This document shows positions 1 through 8,676 of a DNA stretch of 64,000 nucleotides, piece by piece (within the stretch, counting starts at the first letter, position 1; every line of letters begins with the position of its first letter). The notes below the pieces were generated by a model. It ran no database searches and had not been told where the DNA came from. It saw only the letters and a program-made list of their open reading frames with translations. Source of the DNA: Rhodocyclaceae bacterium (lineage in GTDB: Bacteria; Pseudomonadota; Gammaproteobacteria; Burkholderiales; Rhodocyclaceae). The DNA lies in assembly GCA_030681195.1 (NCBI GenBank), contig JAUXXJ010000004.1:124001-188000 (forward strand), read 5' to 3'. The position numbers and the translations under genes are program-made.

Positions 1-1665
1 CAGTGTGCCGACGAGACCACCGATCAGGCTGGAGCGCATGACGCCCATCTGGCTGGCGATGGGGTTGGCAAGGCGAATCGGCGTGGCATTGCCGGAAAAA
101 TCGGCTTCCCAGGACGACTCGACAAAACTGTAATTGACCACTTCGAAATAGCCCCGCTCGGCCAGCAGGCGGCGCAACTGCATGGGGCGGCGCTGCGCCT
201 CGGGCAGCGGCAACATCTCGACACGCGCCGTGGGCGGTGGTGCGGGAATGTTGTCATAGCCATGCAGGCGGGCAATTTCTTCGATCAGATCTTCCTCAAT
301 CGCAATATCGAAGCGATAGGAGGGCGGCGTAACGGTCAGCTCGTCACCGGCACGCGCATAGGCAAAGCCCAGACCGGCGATGAGTTTTTCAGTTTGTGCC
401 GGCCCCAGATCAATACCCAGCACCTTCGCGGCACGCGTCATGCGCAGCTTTACGGGGGCGCGCGCCGGCAACTTGTCTTCTGCCACGGCCTCGACTACTG
501 GACCGGGAGCACCGCCACAGATGTCGACGATCAATTGCGTCGCGCGCTCAATCGCCTGGCGCTGCAGGGCAAAGTCGACGCCGCGCTCGTAGCGGTAGGA
601 AGCGTCCGAGGAAAAACCCAGCGCACGCGCCTTGCCGGCAATCGCATCCGGTGCGAAGAAAGCGCTCTCCAGGAACAAATCGGTCGTCGCGTCATTGATA
701 CCGGAATGTTCGCCGCCCATGATGCCCGCCAGAGCCAGCGCCTTGGCTTCATCCGCAATCAGCGCGGTATCGGTCGTAGGCGTGACGGTCTGCTCATTGA
801 GCAGCAGCAATTGCTCACCGGCATTGGGATAGCGCACATGAATTGCGCCCTGCATCTGTGCATCGTCGAAGGCATGCAGCGGCTGGCCGAGTTCCAGCAT
901 CACGTAGTTGGTGACGTCGACCAAGGCAGAGATCGGCCGCACGCCACAGCGCTCAATGCGCTGCTTCATCCAGTCGGGCGTCGGCCCCTTGGCATTCACG
1001 CCGCGCACGATGCGGCCGCAGTAACGCGGGCAGGCAGCAGGCGCATCCAGCACCACGTCGCGGGTATCCTGATGTGCAGCAACCACCGGCTCAATCTTCG
1101 GCAGCGTAAGCGGTGCGCCCGTCAGGGCAGCCACCTCGCGCGCAATGCCCGTCAGCGACAGGCAATCGGCACGGTTCGGCGTGAGCTTGAGTGTGATGAG
1201 ATTGTCGTCGAGATTGAGGTAGGCGCGAATGTTCTGGCCGATGGGCGCATCGGCGGGGAGCGGCAACAAGCCACCATGATCTTCCGACATGCCGAGTTCA
1301 CGTGCCGAGCACAGCATGCCGAAGCTCTCGACGCCACGCACCTTCGCCTTCTTGATCTCAATACCGGGTAGCTTCGCACCGACCAAAGCACAAGGCACGA
1401 CCAGTCCGACGGCAGCATTCGGTGCGCCACAGACAATTTGCAGCACACCATGTTCGCCGGTATCGACAGTGCAAAGCCTCAGCTTGTCGGCATCGGGATG
1501 TTTCTCGGCAGTCAGGATGCGGGCGACGACGACATTCGAAAAGTCGGCGCTGGCAGGACGGCACTCCTCCACCTCAAGACCCGCCATCGTCAGCAGATGA
1601 CATAGCTCATCCGTCGCAAGCGGAGGATTCACGAGGGCGCGCAGCCAGGATTCGGAAAATTGCAT
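1..1665 (-). CDS. pheT: Phenylalanyl-tRNA synthetase beta subunit, partial
   Basis: Beta subunit of the (alpha-beta)2 cytoplasmic enzyme that charges tRNA-Phe; beta carries the tRNA-binding and editing domains. The first 555 codons are present and the 3' part lies beyond the window edge (family length is about 795). The start ATG at 1665 gives MQFSESWLRALVNP, the usual beginning. An EMAP-like tRNA-binding domain occupies about residues 38-150, with motifs HPDADKLRLC and VCGAPN, followed by B3/B4-type sequence and a B5 region (about 400-475). It starts 9 nt after the pheS stop, so the two are co-transcribed. Residues 36-44, in a normally variable loop before the EMAP strand, read CRPASADFS and are encoded by a copy of the 25-bp dispersed repeat without changing the alignment length recalled for relatives. 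Confidence 0.96.
   Translation of the reverse strand, partial: MQFSESWLRALVNPPLATDELCHLLTMAGLEVEECRPASADFSNVVVARILTAEKHPDADKLRLCTVDTGEHGVLQIVCGAPNAAVGLVVPCALVGAKLPGIEIKKAKVRGVESFGMLCSARELGMSEDHGGLLPLPADAPIGQNIRAYLNLDDNLITLKLTPNRADCLSLTGIAREVAALTGAPLTLPKIEPVVAAHQDTRDVVLDAPAACPRYCGRIVRGVNAKGPTPDWMKQRIERCGVRPISALVDVTNYVMLELGQPLHAFDDAQMQGAIHVRYPNAGEQLLLLNEQTVTPTTDTALIADEAKALALAGIMGGEHSGINDATTDLFLESAFFAPDAIAGKARALGFSSDASYRYERGVDFALQRQAIERATQLIVDICGGAPGPVVEAVAEDKLPARAPVKLRMTRAAKVLGIDLGPAQTEKLIAGLGFAYARAGDELTVTPPSYRFDIAIEEDLIEEIARLHGYDNIPAPPPTARVEMLPLPEAQRRPMQLRRLLAERGYFEVVNYSFVESSWEADFSGNATPIRLANPIASQMGVMRSSLIGGLVGTL
1539..1563 (-). repeat. 25-bp dispersed repeat, copy 1 (in pheT)
   Basis: One mismatch from consensus. 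Read on the minus strand as TGCCGTC...GACTTTT, it encodes CRPASADF in pheT. Confidence 0.85.
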
Positions 1666-1674
1666 GGCGTCCTT

Positions 1675-2757
<1,083 letters not shown>

Positions 2758-2760
2758 CTA

Positions 2761-2794
2761 AAAACTGGAAAGGCCACCATCAGGCAGCCTTTCC
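2761..2794 (-). terminator. Hairpin/T-tract between rplT and pheS (possible attenuator)
   Basis: On the minus strand, GGAAAGGC (2794-2787) pairs perfectly with GCCTTTCC (2774-2767), leaving a 12-nt loop, followed by AGTTTT. It is positioned 40-70 nt before pheS, so it is either an intrinsic terminator with read-through or a pheST attenuator. The choice between these is inference. Confidence 0.6.
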
Positions 2795-2813
2795 GTGGGG
2801 GTGAGTGCCAGAC

Positions 2814-3173
2814 TTAGGCGGCCAACTGGGCCTTGGCCTGATTCGCCAGCGCGGCAAATGCCGGCTTGTCGAAAACAGCCAAATCAGCCAGCACCTTGCG
2901 ATCGACCTCGATGGAAGCCTTCTTCAGGCCATGCATCATGGTGCTGTACTTCATACCCAACTCACGCGCTGCCGCATTGATACGGGCGATCCAGAGGACA
3001 CGGAACTGACGCTTTTTTTGACGACGGTCACGATACTGGTATTGACCCGCCTTCATCACCGCTTCTTTGGCGATGCGATAGACGGAAGAACGCCGGCCGC
3101 GATAACCCTTGGCCTGGGCGAGAACTTTCTTGTGGCGCGCGCGCGCCGTTACACCACGTTTGACTCTTGGCAT
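2814..3173 (-). CDS. rplT: 50S ribosomal protein L20
   Basis: Large-subunit assembly protein L20 that binds 23S rRNA and, in enterics, represses its own operon. Its 119 aa are the standard length. It has the typical start [18 protein letters not shown], the [20 protein letters not shown] helix and the conserved [20 protein letters not shown] segment. It follows rpmI by 11 nt. Confidence 0.98.
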   Translation of the reverse strand: MPRVKRGVTARARHKKVLAQAKGYRGRRSSVYRIAKEAVMKAGQYQYRDRRQKKRQFRVLWIARINAAARELGMKYSTMMHGLKKASIEVDRKVLADLAVFDKPAFAALANQAKAQLAA

Positions 3174-3184
3174 GCTGGCTCTCC

Positions 3185-3382
3185 TTAACCGTTAGGCAAC
3201 ATGGCGCGAATGGACTTGGCGTCCGCCTCGTGCACGGTTTGCATACCACGCAACTGACGCTTGCTCTTGGTGGTTTTCTTGGTCAGGATGTGGCGCTTGA
3301 ACGCACACCCGCGCTTGATGCTGCCCGACCCGCGCACTTTGAAGCGCTTGGCGGCACCGCTCTTGGTCTTCATCTTCGGCAT
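3185..3382 (-). CDS. rpmI: 50S ribosomal protein L35
   Basis: Small basic ribosomal protein L35, 65 aa, beginning [16 protein letters not shown]. The ATG at 3382 has a good AAGGAG about 8 nt upstream. A longer in-frame reading upstream to 3487 is not supported by the family length. The leader between infC and rpmI (about 140 nt) contains a strong hairpin that could be an L20 operator. Confidence 0.96.
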   Translation of the reverse strand: MPKMKTKSGAAKRFKVRGSGSIKRGCAFKRHILTKKTTKSKRQLRGMQTVHEADAKSIRAMLPNG

Positions 3383-3466
3383 CGAAGATCTCCTTCTTGC
3401 ATGTCTGCCAGGTGTCTCCCGCCTCGGGAGTGCTTGATAACCTGCAGCCACTTCTTTTCGCCCAAC

Positions 3467-3492
3467 GCCCCATGCAATATTCAACATGGGGC
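3467..3492 (-). promoter_or_regulatory. Hairpin in the infC-rpmI leader
   Basis: GCCCCATG and CATGGGGC form a perfect 8-bp stem with a 10-nt loop in the rpmI leader. A second smaller palindrome, CTCCC/GGGAG, lies at 3416-3430. By position it may take part in L20 autoregulation as in other bacteria. There is no T-tract, so a terminator is less likely. Function is inferred. Confidence 0.4.
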
Positions 3493-3521
3493 ATCCAGCA
3501 AAATTCTTACAGCGTCCTGCG

Positions 3522-4049
3522 TTAGGGCGCCTTCTTTTTCGAGGGCGCCATCACCATGACCAACTGGCGGCCTTCCATCTTCGGAAACTGCTCAACCATG
3601 GCTTGTTGATCCAGATCCTGCTTGATCCGCTCCAGCATGCGCATACCGATTTCCTGGTGGGCCATTTCACGACCACGGAAACGCAGCGTGATTTTCGCCT
3701 TGTCGCCTTCAGCCAGAAACTTGATGACGTTGCGCAACTTGATCTGGTAATCGTTCTCGTCGGTACCCGGCCGAAACTTGACTTCCTTGACCTCGACAAC
3801 CTTCTGCTTCTTCTTTGCCTCGGCCGCGCGTTTCGCTTCCTGATACTTGAACTTGCCAAAATCCATCAGGCGACAAACCGGTGGCGCGGCCATCGGTGCA
3901 ATTTCAACCAGATCGACGCCAGCTTCTTCCGCCAGCTGCAGCGCCTGACGTGCGGAACAAATTCCAAGCTGTTCGCCTTCGACTCCGATCAAACGGATTT
4001 CCTGCGCGGTTATTTCGTCATTAATGCGCTGCGACTTTTCCTGAGCGAT
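3522..4049 (-). CDS. infC: Translation initiation factor IF-3 (ATC start)
   Basis: IF-3 binds the 30S subunit, prevents 50S joining and proofreads the start codon. The protein is 175 aa if translation begins at ATC (4049-4047), giving [20 protein letters not shown], which aligns with the usual N-terminus; TAGGAG lies 9-10 nt upstream. A TTG-initiated reading from 3992 would lose the first 19 conserved residues. The N-terminal domain (to about 80), the lysine-rich linker helix [19 protein letters not shown] and the C-terminal domain are all present. Use of a non-canonical start codon is the known device by which IF-3 discriminates against its own mRNA. Confidence 0.95.
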   Translation of the reverse strand: MAQEKSQRINDEITAQEIRLIGVEGEQLGICSARQALQLAEEAGVDLVEIAPMAAPPVCRLMDFGKFKYQEAKRAAEAKKKQKVVEVKEVKFRPGTDENDYQIKLRNVIKFLAEGDKAKITLRFRGREMAHQEIGMRMLERIKQDLDQQAMVEQFPKMEGRQLVMVMAPSKKKAP

Positions 4050-4077
4050 GGTGCAGTTCTCCTAAAATTCAACAAAA

Positions 4078-5991
4078 TCAAGCCGCCACGCCCTTGCCGG
4101 AACGATCCAGCAACAAACGTTCAATCAAATCATCCGGGGACATTTGCCCGAGATCCTGATTGCCCCGAGCACGCAAGGCGACCAACCCAGCGGCCTTTTC
4201 CTTGTCGCCAACGACGACGAGATAAGGCCGCTTCAATACGCTATGTTCCCGAATTTTATAATTAATCTTCTCGCCGCGCAAATCGCATTCGACACGGAAG
4301 CCGGCATCGCGCAACTTTTTTGCCACACTTTCGGCATAGTCCATCTGCGCTTCTGAAATATTCATCACCACCACCTGCACCGGCGCCAGCCAGAGCGGCA
4401 GTGCGCCAGCATGGTTTTCGATGAGGATGCCGATAAACCGCTCCAGCGATCCCAGAATCGCGCGGTGCAACATCACCGGCGTATGGCGGGTATTGTCCTC
4501 GCCCACATATTCAGCGCCCAGGCGGCCCGGCATCGAGAAGTCGACCTGCATCGTGCCGCATTGCCAGGAACGGCCAATGGCGTCCTTGATGTGGAATTCG
4601 ATCTTCGGACCATAGAAAGCCCCCTCACCCGGCAGCTCTATCCATTCAAGGCCGCTGGCGCGCAAACCCGCGCGCAACGCTTCTTCGGCCTTGTCCCAAA
4701 GGGCATCCTCGCCGACGCGACTATCCGGACGCAGGGCCAGTTTGACGGCAACATCGGTAAAACCAAAGTCCGCATAGACCTTGCGCACCAAATCGTTAAA
4801 TGCCGTGACTTCAGGCTGAATCTGATCTTCGGTACAGAAAATGTGGCCATCGTCCTGCGTGAAACCACGCACACGCATCACGCCATGCAGCGCGCCCGAA
4901 GGCTCATTGCGGTGGCAGGAACCAAACTCACCGTAACGCAACGGCAAATCACGATAGGAGCGCACATCGGTATTGAAAATCTGCACATGACCGGGGCAGT
5001 TCATCGGCTTCACCGCGTAGTCACGCTTCTCGGACTCGGTGGTGAACATGTTGTCTTTGTAGTGCTCCCAGTGGCCAGATTTCTCCCACAGACTGCGGTC
5101 GAGAATCTGCGGGCAGCGCACTTCCTGATAGCCATTGTTTCGATAAACGGCGCGCATGTACTGCTCGATCTCCTGCCACACCATCCAGCCATGCGGGTGC
5201 CAGAACACCAGCCCCGGCGCTTCGTCCTGCAGGTGGAACAGATCCAGCGCGCGGCCCAACTTGCGGTGGTCACGCTTCTCGGCCTCCTCAAGCATGTGCA
5301 GGTAGCCTTCAAGCTCTTCCTTCTTCGCCCACGCCGTGCCGTAAACCCGCTGCAACTGGGCATTTTTCGAATCGCCGCGCCAGTACGAGCCGGCCACCTT
5401 CATTAGCTTGAAATGCTTGAGCTTGCCAATCGAGGGAACGTGCGGGCCGCGACAGAGGTCAATGAAATCCCCCTCCCGATAGAGCGAGACAGCTTCGCCC
5501 GCCGGTATCGCCTCAATCAACTCGGCCTTGTAATGCTCGCCGATCGACTTGAAGAATTCGATCGCCTTGTCACGCGGCCAGACTTCGCGCGTCACCGGAA
5601 AATCCTTCTTTGCCAGTTCGGTCATGCGCTTTTCCAGCGCAGCCAGATCGTCCATCGTCAGCGGCCGGCAGGCAAAGTCGTAGTAGAAGCCGTTGTCGAT
5701 CACCGGGCCAATGGTCACCTGCGCCTCCGGCAGCATTTCCTTCAGCGCATGGGCCAGCAGGTGCGCGGTGGAGTGCCGAATGATCTCGACACCCTCAGCA
5801 TCCTTCTCGGTGACGATGGCGAGTGCGGCGTCGCTGTCGATGCGATACGAGGTATCGACGAGCTTTCCATCGACCCGCCCCGCCAGTGCCGCCTTGGCCA
5901 GACCGGCGCCAATCGAAGCCGCCACCTCCGCCACGGTCAGCGGTTGCGGATATTCGCGGCGTGAACCATCGGGAAGGGTAATGACCGGCAT
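4078..5991 (-). CDS. thrS: Threonyl-tRNA synthetase
   Basis: Class II synthetase charging tRNA-Thr, 637 aa (family about 640). An N-terminal TGS domain spans residues 1-62. The editing domain carries the H-x3-H metal motif in [14 protein letters not shown] (about 73-86). The catalytic core has motif 2, [21 protein letters not shown], and the zinc ligands (C in MNCPGH). A C-terminal anticodon-binding domain follows. The ATG at 5991 has GGAG 8 nt upstream. It is the first gene of the translation operon. The 130-nt leader has small GC palindromes, but a translational operator cannot be proven by eye. Confidence 0.97.
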   Translation of the reverse strand: MPVITLPDGSRREYPQPLTVAEVAASIGAGLAKAALAGRVDGKLVDTSYRIDSDAALAIVTEKDAEGVEIIRHSTAHLLAHALKEMLPEAQVTIGPVIDNGFYYDFACRPLTMDDLAALEKRMTELAKKDFPVTREVWPRDKAIEFFKSIGEHYKAELIEAIPAGEAVSLYREGDFIDLCRGPHVPSIGKLKHFKLMKVAGSYWRGDSKNAQLQRVYGTAWAKKEELEGYLHMLEEAEKRDHRKLGRALDLFHLQDEAPGLVFWHPHGWMVWQEIEQYMRAVYRNNGYQEVRCPQILDRSLWEKSGHWEHYKDNMFTTESEKRDYAVKPMNCPGHVQIFNTDVRSYRDLPLRYGEFGSCHRNEPSGALHGVMRVRGFTQDDGHIFCTEDQIQPEVTAFNDLVRKVYADFGFTDVAVKLALRPDSRVGEDALWDKAEEALRAGLRASGLEWIELPGEGAFYGPKIEFHIKDAIGRSWQCGTMQVDFSMPGRLGAEYVGEDNTRHTPVMLHRAILGSLERFIGILIENHAGALPLWLAPVQVVVMNISEAQMDYAESVAKKLRDAGFRVECDLRGEKINYKIREHSVLKRPYLVVVGDKEKAAGLVALRARGNQDLGQMSPDDLIERLLLDRSGKGVAA

Positions 5992-6120
5992 GTCTGGCTC
6001 CAGAAACAGAACAGGGTGACTGATTGCTCAGGCACCCCGTTTAATCATGATTTTTGCTGTCAGCGCGCAGCGTTTTCAGCGCGCCTCCACGGCTCCTATC
6101 ATATCACAGCCCGCTCTGGC

Positions 6121-6669
6121 TCAAGATTTCGGGGCGATCAGATATTCCGGGGTGACATGCAGCGACACGCCGTCAATCACCATCCATAACTCGCCATCCT
6201 GCAAGGTACAGTCGATCTGCAGGTTACGCGCCGCAGCTCCGGCAAGCGCGAGGGTTTGCTCGGTGGGCAAACGGATCACGATCAACTTGTCCAGCTTGCG
6301 CAGCGCGGACTGATTCTGCTCCCACCAGATATCGGCACTGCGACCGCCATACGAGAAGACAACTACCTGATCGGATCGCCCTGCTGCCCGACGCAAGCGC
6401 TTCTCGTCAGGCAATCCGGCCTCGATCCACTGCTGGATGGCGCCCGTCAGATCCTTGCGCCAAAGATCAGGCTCATCCTCTGCGGACAAGCCCTTGCCAA
6501 ACTCCAGCGCTGGATCCGCATAAAGCGCGAAGGCCAGCACTCGCACCATCATGCGCTCATCGGTCTCGGAAGGATGGCGCGCAACCGTCAGGACATGGCG
6601 CTGGTAGTAATGCCGATCCAGATCGGAGACCTGCAAGTCAATTTTGTAAATGGTTGCCTTGAGTGCCAT
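6121..6669 (-). CDS. yaeQ: YaeQ family protein
   Basis: 182 aa, the standard length for YaeQ, a proteobacterial family with a PD-(D/E)XK-like fold and no settled biochemical function. Typical features are the start MALKATIYKIDLQVSD, the HYYQRHVLTVARHPSETDERMMVRVLAFAL block and the SDQVVVFSYGG and IWWEQNQ segments. It reads away from the tRNA-Asp gene, and its start lies just below the hairpin terminator that closes the tRNA unit. Confidence 0.9.
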   Translation of the reverse strand: MALKATIYKIDLQVSDLDRHYYQRHVLTVARHPSETDERMMVRVLAFALYADPALEFGKGLSAEDEPDLWRKDLTGAIQQWIEAGLPDEKRLRRAAGRSDQVVVFSYGGRSADIWWEQNQSALRKLDKLIVIRLPTEQTLALAGAAARNLQIDCTLQDGELWMVIDGVSLHVTPEYLIAPKS

Positions 6670-6688
6670 CCGAACTTCCCTAGAAAAT

Positions 6689-6713
6689 AAAAACGCCCCA
6701 GAAGGGGCGTTTT
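6689..6713 (-). terminator. Intrinsic terminator of the tRNA-Asp unit
   Basis: Perfect inverted repeat AAAACGCCCC-AGAA-GGGGCGTTTT. On the minus strand it is followed by further T residues, and it sits 13 nt downstream of the tRNA-Asp 3' end. The symmetric A/T flanks would let it work in both directions. Confidence 0.88.
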
Positions 6714-6725
6714 CAAGAGGTACTT

Positions 6726-6802
6726 TGGCGGAGTGGACGGGACTCGAACCCGCGACCCCCGGCGTGACAGGCCGGTATTCTAACCAACTGAACTACCACT
6801 CC
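6726..6802 (-). tRNA. tRNA-Asp (GTC)
   Basis: 77 nt with encoded CCA. The acceptor stem GGAGTGG/CCACTCC is followed by TAGTTCAGTTGGTTAGAA, the anticodon loop CCTGTCACG (anticodon GTC), a GGGTTCGAGTCCC T-arm and the discriminator G expected for Asp. All stems pair by inspection. Confidence 0.97.
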
Positions 6803-6873
6803 GCGCTGGTCTCAGCGAAACTGAGGGGGCGGATTCTAACAAAGTTTTCTGATTGAGCAAGCGCATTTTCCAA

Positions 6874-6898
6874 AAAAGTCGGCGCTGGCGCGACGGCA
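6874..6898 (-). repeat. 25-bp dispersed repeat, copy 2 (spacer)
   Basis: One mismatch from consensus. It lies 14 nt beyond the regA stop codon, with its T-rich end distal to the gene. Confidence 0.88.
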
Positions 6899-6912
6899 GT
6901 TCCAAGTTCGAT

Positions 6913-7449
6913 CTAGCGCTCCTTGGTCGGACGCTTCGTAAGCTTCCTTTGCAAGGTACGCCGGTGCATTTTCAGTGCACGCGCGGTAGCCGAGATATTG
7001 CCGGCGTTGTCGTGCAACACGCGCTGGATATGTTCCCACTCGACACGATTAACCGACATGGGATCGTTGGGCAGTTCGGCTTCATCCGATGGTGGCAACG
7101 CCTCGCCAAAGGCAGCAACAAGCGAGTCGACCTCAACCGGCTTGGCAAAATATTGTGTGGCGCCGAGTTTGATCGCCTCGACCGCCGTGGCGATGCTGGC
7201 ATAACCCGTCAGCACGATGATCCGACAGTCCGGCGCAAGATCGAGCAGCGGACGAATCAGCGTCAGGCCGGATTTGTTGCCGAGGTTGAGATCAAGCACC
7301 ACAGCGTCGGGCGATGACGATTGCGCTTCGGCCAACGCGCTGTCGGCATCATGCACGCCGCGCGCGTGAAAACCCCGGCGACTCAGGGCACGACTCAGCA
7401 CCTCATTAAAGGTCGTGTCGTCATCAATGACCAGAATGGATTGCATCAT
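6913..7449 (-). CDS. regA: Response regulator RegA/PrrA/ActR type
   Basis: Redox response regulator of 178 aa. The receiver domain (about 1-120) has the acidic pair in ILVIDDD, the phospho-Asp in VVLDLNLG and the Lys in YFAKPVEVDSL. A Fis-type helix-turn-helix follows at the C-terminus, with the very conserved RegA signature LKMHRRTLQRKL. Its ATG overlaps the regB stop by 4 nt, so it is coupled to its kinase. The family controls respiration, carbon/nitrogen fixation or photosynthesis genes in response to quinone redox state; the regulon here is unknown. A 25-bp repeat copy follows its stop. Confidence 0.9.
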   Translation of the reverse strand: MMQSILVIDDDTTFNEVLSRALSRRGFHARGVHDADSALAEAQSSSPDAVVLDLNLGNKSGLTLIRPLLDLAPDCRIIVLTGYASIATAVEAIKLGATQYFAKPVEVDSLVAAFGEALPPSDEAELPNDPMSVNRVEWEHIQRVLHDNAGNISATARALKMHRRTLQRKLTKRPTKER

Positions 7450-8660
7450 TTTTCAAGTCCTTGCCGAGACAGGATGATGGTTGCGACAGCACCCGCTGTC
7501 AAATTGTCCAGCTCAAGACGCCCACCGGCCTGACGGGCGGCCGCGCGCGTCAGCCACAAGCCGATACCGGCACCTTGCGTTTGCGAAACCACCGGTTCAT
7601 CGCCTGCATATTTCAACACATCGGCGGGGAAACCCGGTCCCTGATCATGCACAGCGATGCGGATCTCACCGGCATCCCAAGTCAGATGAACCTGCATTTC
7701 CTGCGAGGTGACCTGCGCCGCATTGTTGAGCAAGTTAATCACGGCCTGCTCTAATGCAGGTGTCGCGTCGATCGTCGGTGCCTCGCCCGGCGTATCAATG
7801 ACGTGCGCACAACTTGCCTGCGGCTGGTGCGAACGCCAGCGACTCAGCAGACCGACAAGCCAGTCCGTCACCGCAACACGCTGCACATCACCGGCACGAC
7901 CGATACCGGCCCGCCGGGTCAGCCCGCCAATCAGATCCTTGCACAGGGCAATCTGCCGGTGCATGAGCTGCAAATCCTGTTGGGCATCCTCGGGCAGACG
8001 CCTGTCCTGCATCAGTTCTCCGGTGAGGATATTCATGGTTGCCAGGGGGGTGCCCAGCTCATGTGCGGCGCCTGCGGCAAGTTGCCCGAGCGCCACCACT
8101 TGCGCATTGTGCAAGGCCGCCTCGCGCGCTTCGGCCAACTGTGCATCGCGCTGCCGAATCGCCGCCGTCATGCGCGTAATGAACCAGGCGATCAGCGCCG
8201 ACGACACGAGGAAGGTCAGCCACATGCCAGCCAGATGCAGGCGGGTCGCACGTTCGGCATCCGCAATCGCCAGCGGGAGTGAATACACCATCAGGAACGA
8301 ATACGCAGCGATGGCGATCCCGGTAATGCTCACCACCCAGACACCCGGCAAGGTCAGCGCCGCAATCGCAACGGGCAGCAACAGCAGCGAGACCAGGGGA
8401 TTGGTGGCGCCGCCGGTCAGATAGAGCAGTACCGACATGCCGGTGAGATCAATCCCAAGTTGGGCCGCCAGTTCGGGGGTATCAAAATCGCGCTGGGTCG
8501 CACGCCGCTGGGCGATGAAATTGAAACCGGCCAGCAGCAGCAACACCGCGATCAGCGGCGGCAACGGCAAGGCAATCGCCAGAAATGTCGGCGCTGACAG
8601 GACGGCAAGCGTCAGTCCGGCCACCCACCACCAGCGCAACAGCACAAGCCGGCTGGACAT
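7446..8660 (-). CDS. regB: Sensor histidine kinase RegB/PrrB/ActS type
   Basis: 404-aa membrane histidine kinase partnered with RegA. The N-terminal half has about six membrane helices and the RegB quinone-site signature GGATNPLV. The H-box is AAGAAHELGTPLATM, and the redox-sensitive Cys position appears as IALCKDLI. A HATPase domain ends the protein (NLLNNAAQ, DQGPGFP, GIGLWLTR). The ATG at 8660 is chosen because it opens the first membrane helix and starts 16 nt after the alaS stop; a longer reading would overlap alaS by 125 nt. A degenerate dispersed-repeat copy encodes AVLSAPTF in membrane helix 1. Co-transcription with alaS is likely. Confidence 0.88.
   Translation of the reverse strand: MSSRLVLLRWWWVAGLTLAVLSAPTFLAIALPLPPLIAVLLLLAGFNFIAQRRATQRDFDTPELAAQLGIDLTGMSVLLYLTGGATNPLVSLLLLPVAIAALTLPGVWVVSITGIAIAAYSFLMVYSLPLAIADAERATRLHLAGMWLTFLVSSALIAWFITRMTAAIRQRDAQLAEAREAALHNAQVVALGQLAAGAAHELGTPLATMNILTGELMQDRRLPEDAQQDLQLMHRQIALCKDLIGGLTRRAGIGRAGDVQRVAVTDWLVGLLSRWRSHQPQASCAHVIDTPGEAPTIDATPALEQAVINLLNNAAQVTSQEMQVHLTWDAGEIRIAVHDQGPGFPADVLKYAGDEPVVSQTQGAGIGLWLTRAAARQAGGRLELDNLTAGAVATIILSRQGLEK
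8583..8607 (-). repeat. 25-bp dispersed repeat, copy 3 (degenerate, in regB)
   Basis: Three mismatches from consensus. Encodes AVLSAPTF in the first membrane helix of RegB, a different reading frame from the pheT copy. Confidence 0.65.
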
Positions 8661-8676
8661 CGCCGGCGATGCGGCC

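Noticed and set aside
262..1371. Long plus-strand ORF of 369 codons opposite pheT
   Set aside because: Antisense shadow of pheT; composition is Arg/His/Gln-rich with no family features. The same applies to long antisense ORFs over alaS (8437-10812), the helicase (19395-20474) and the kinases (52897-55128, 61710-63665).
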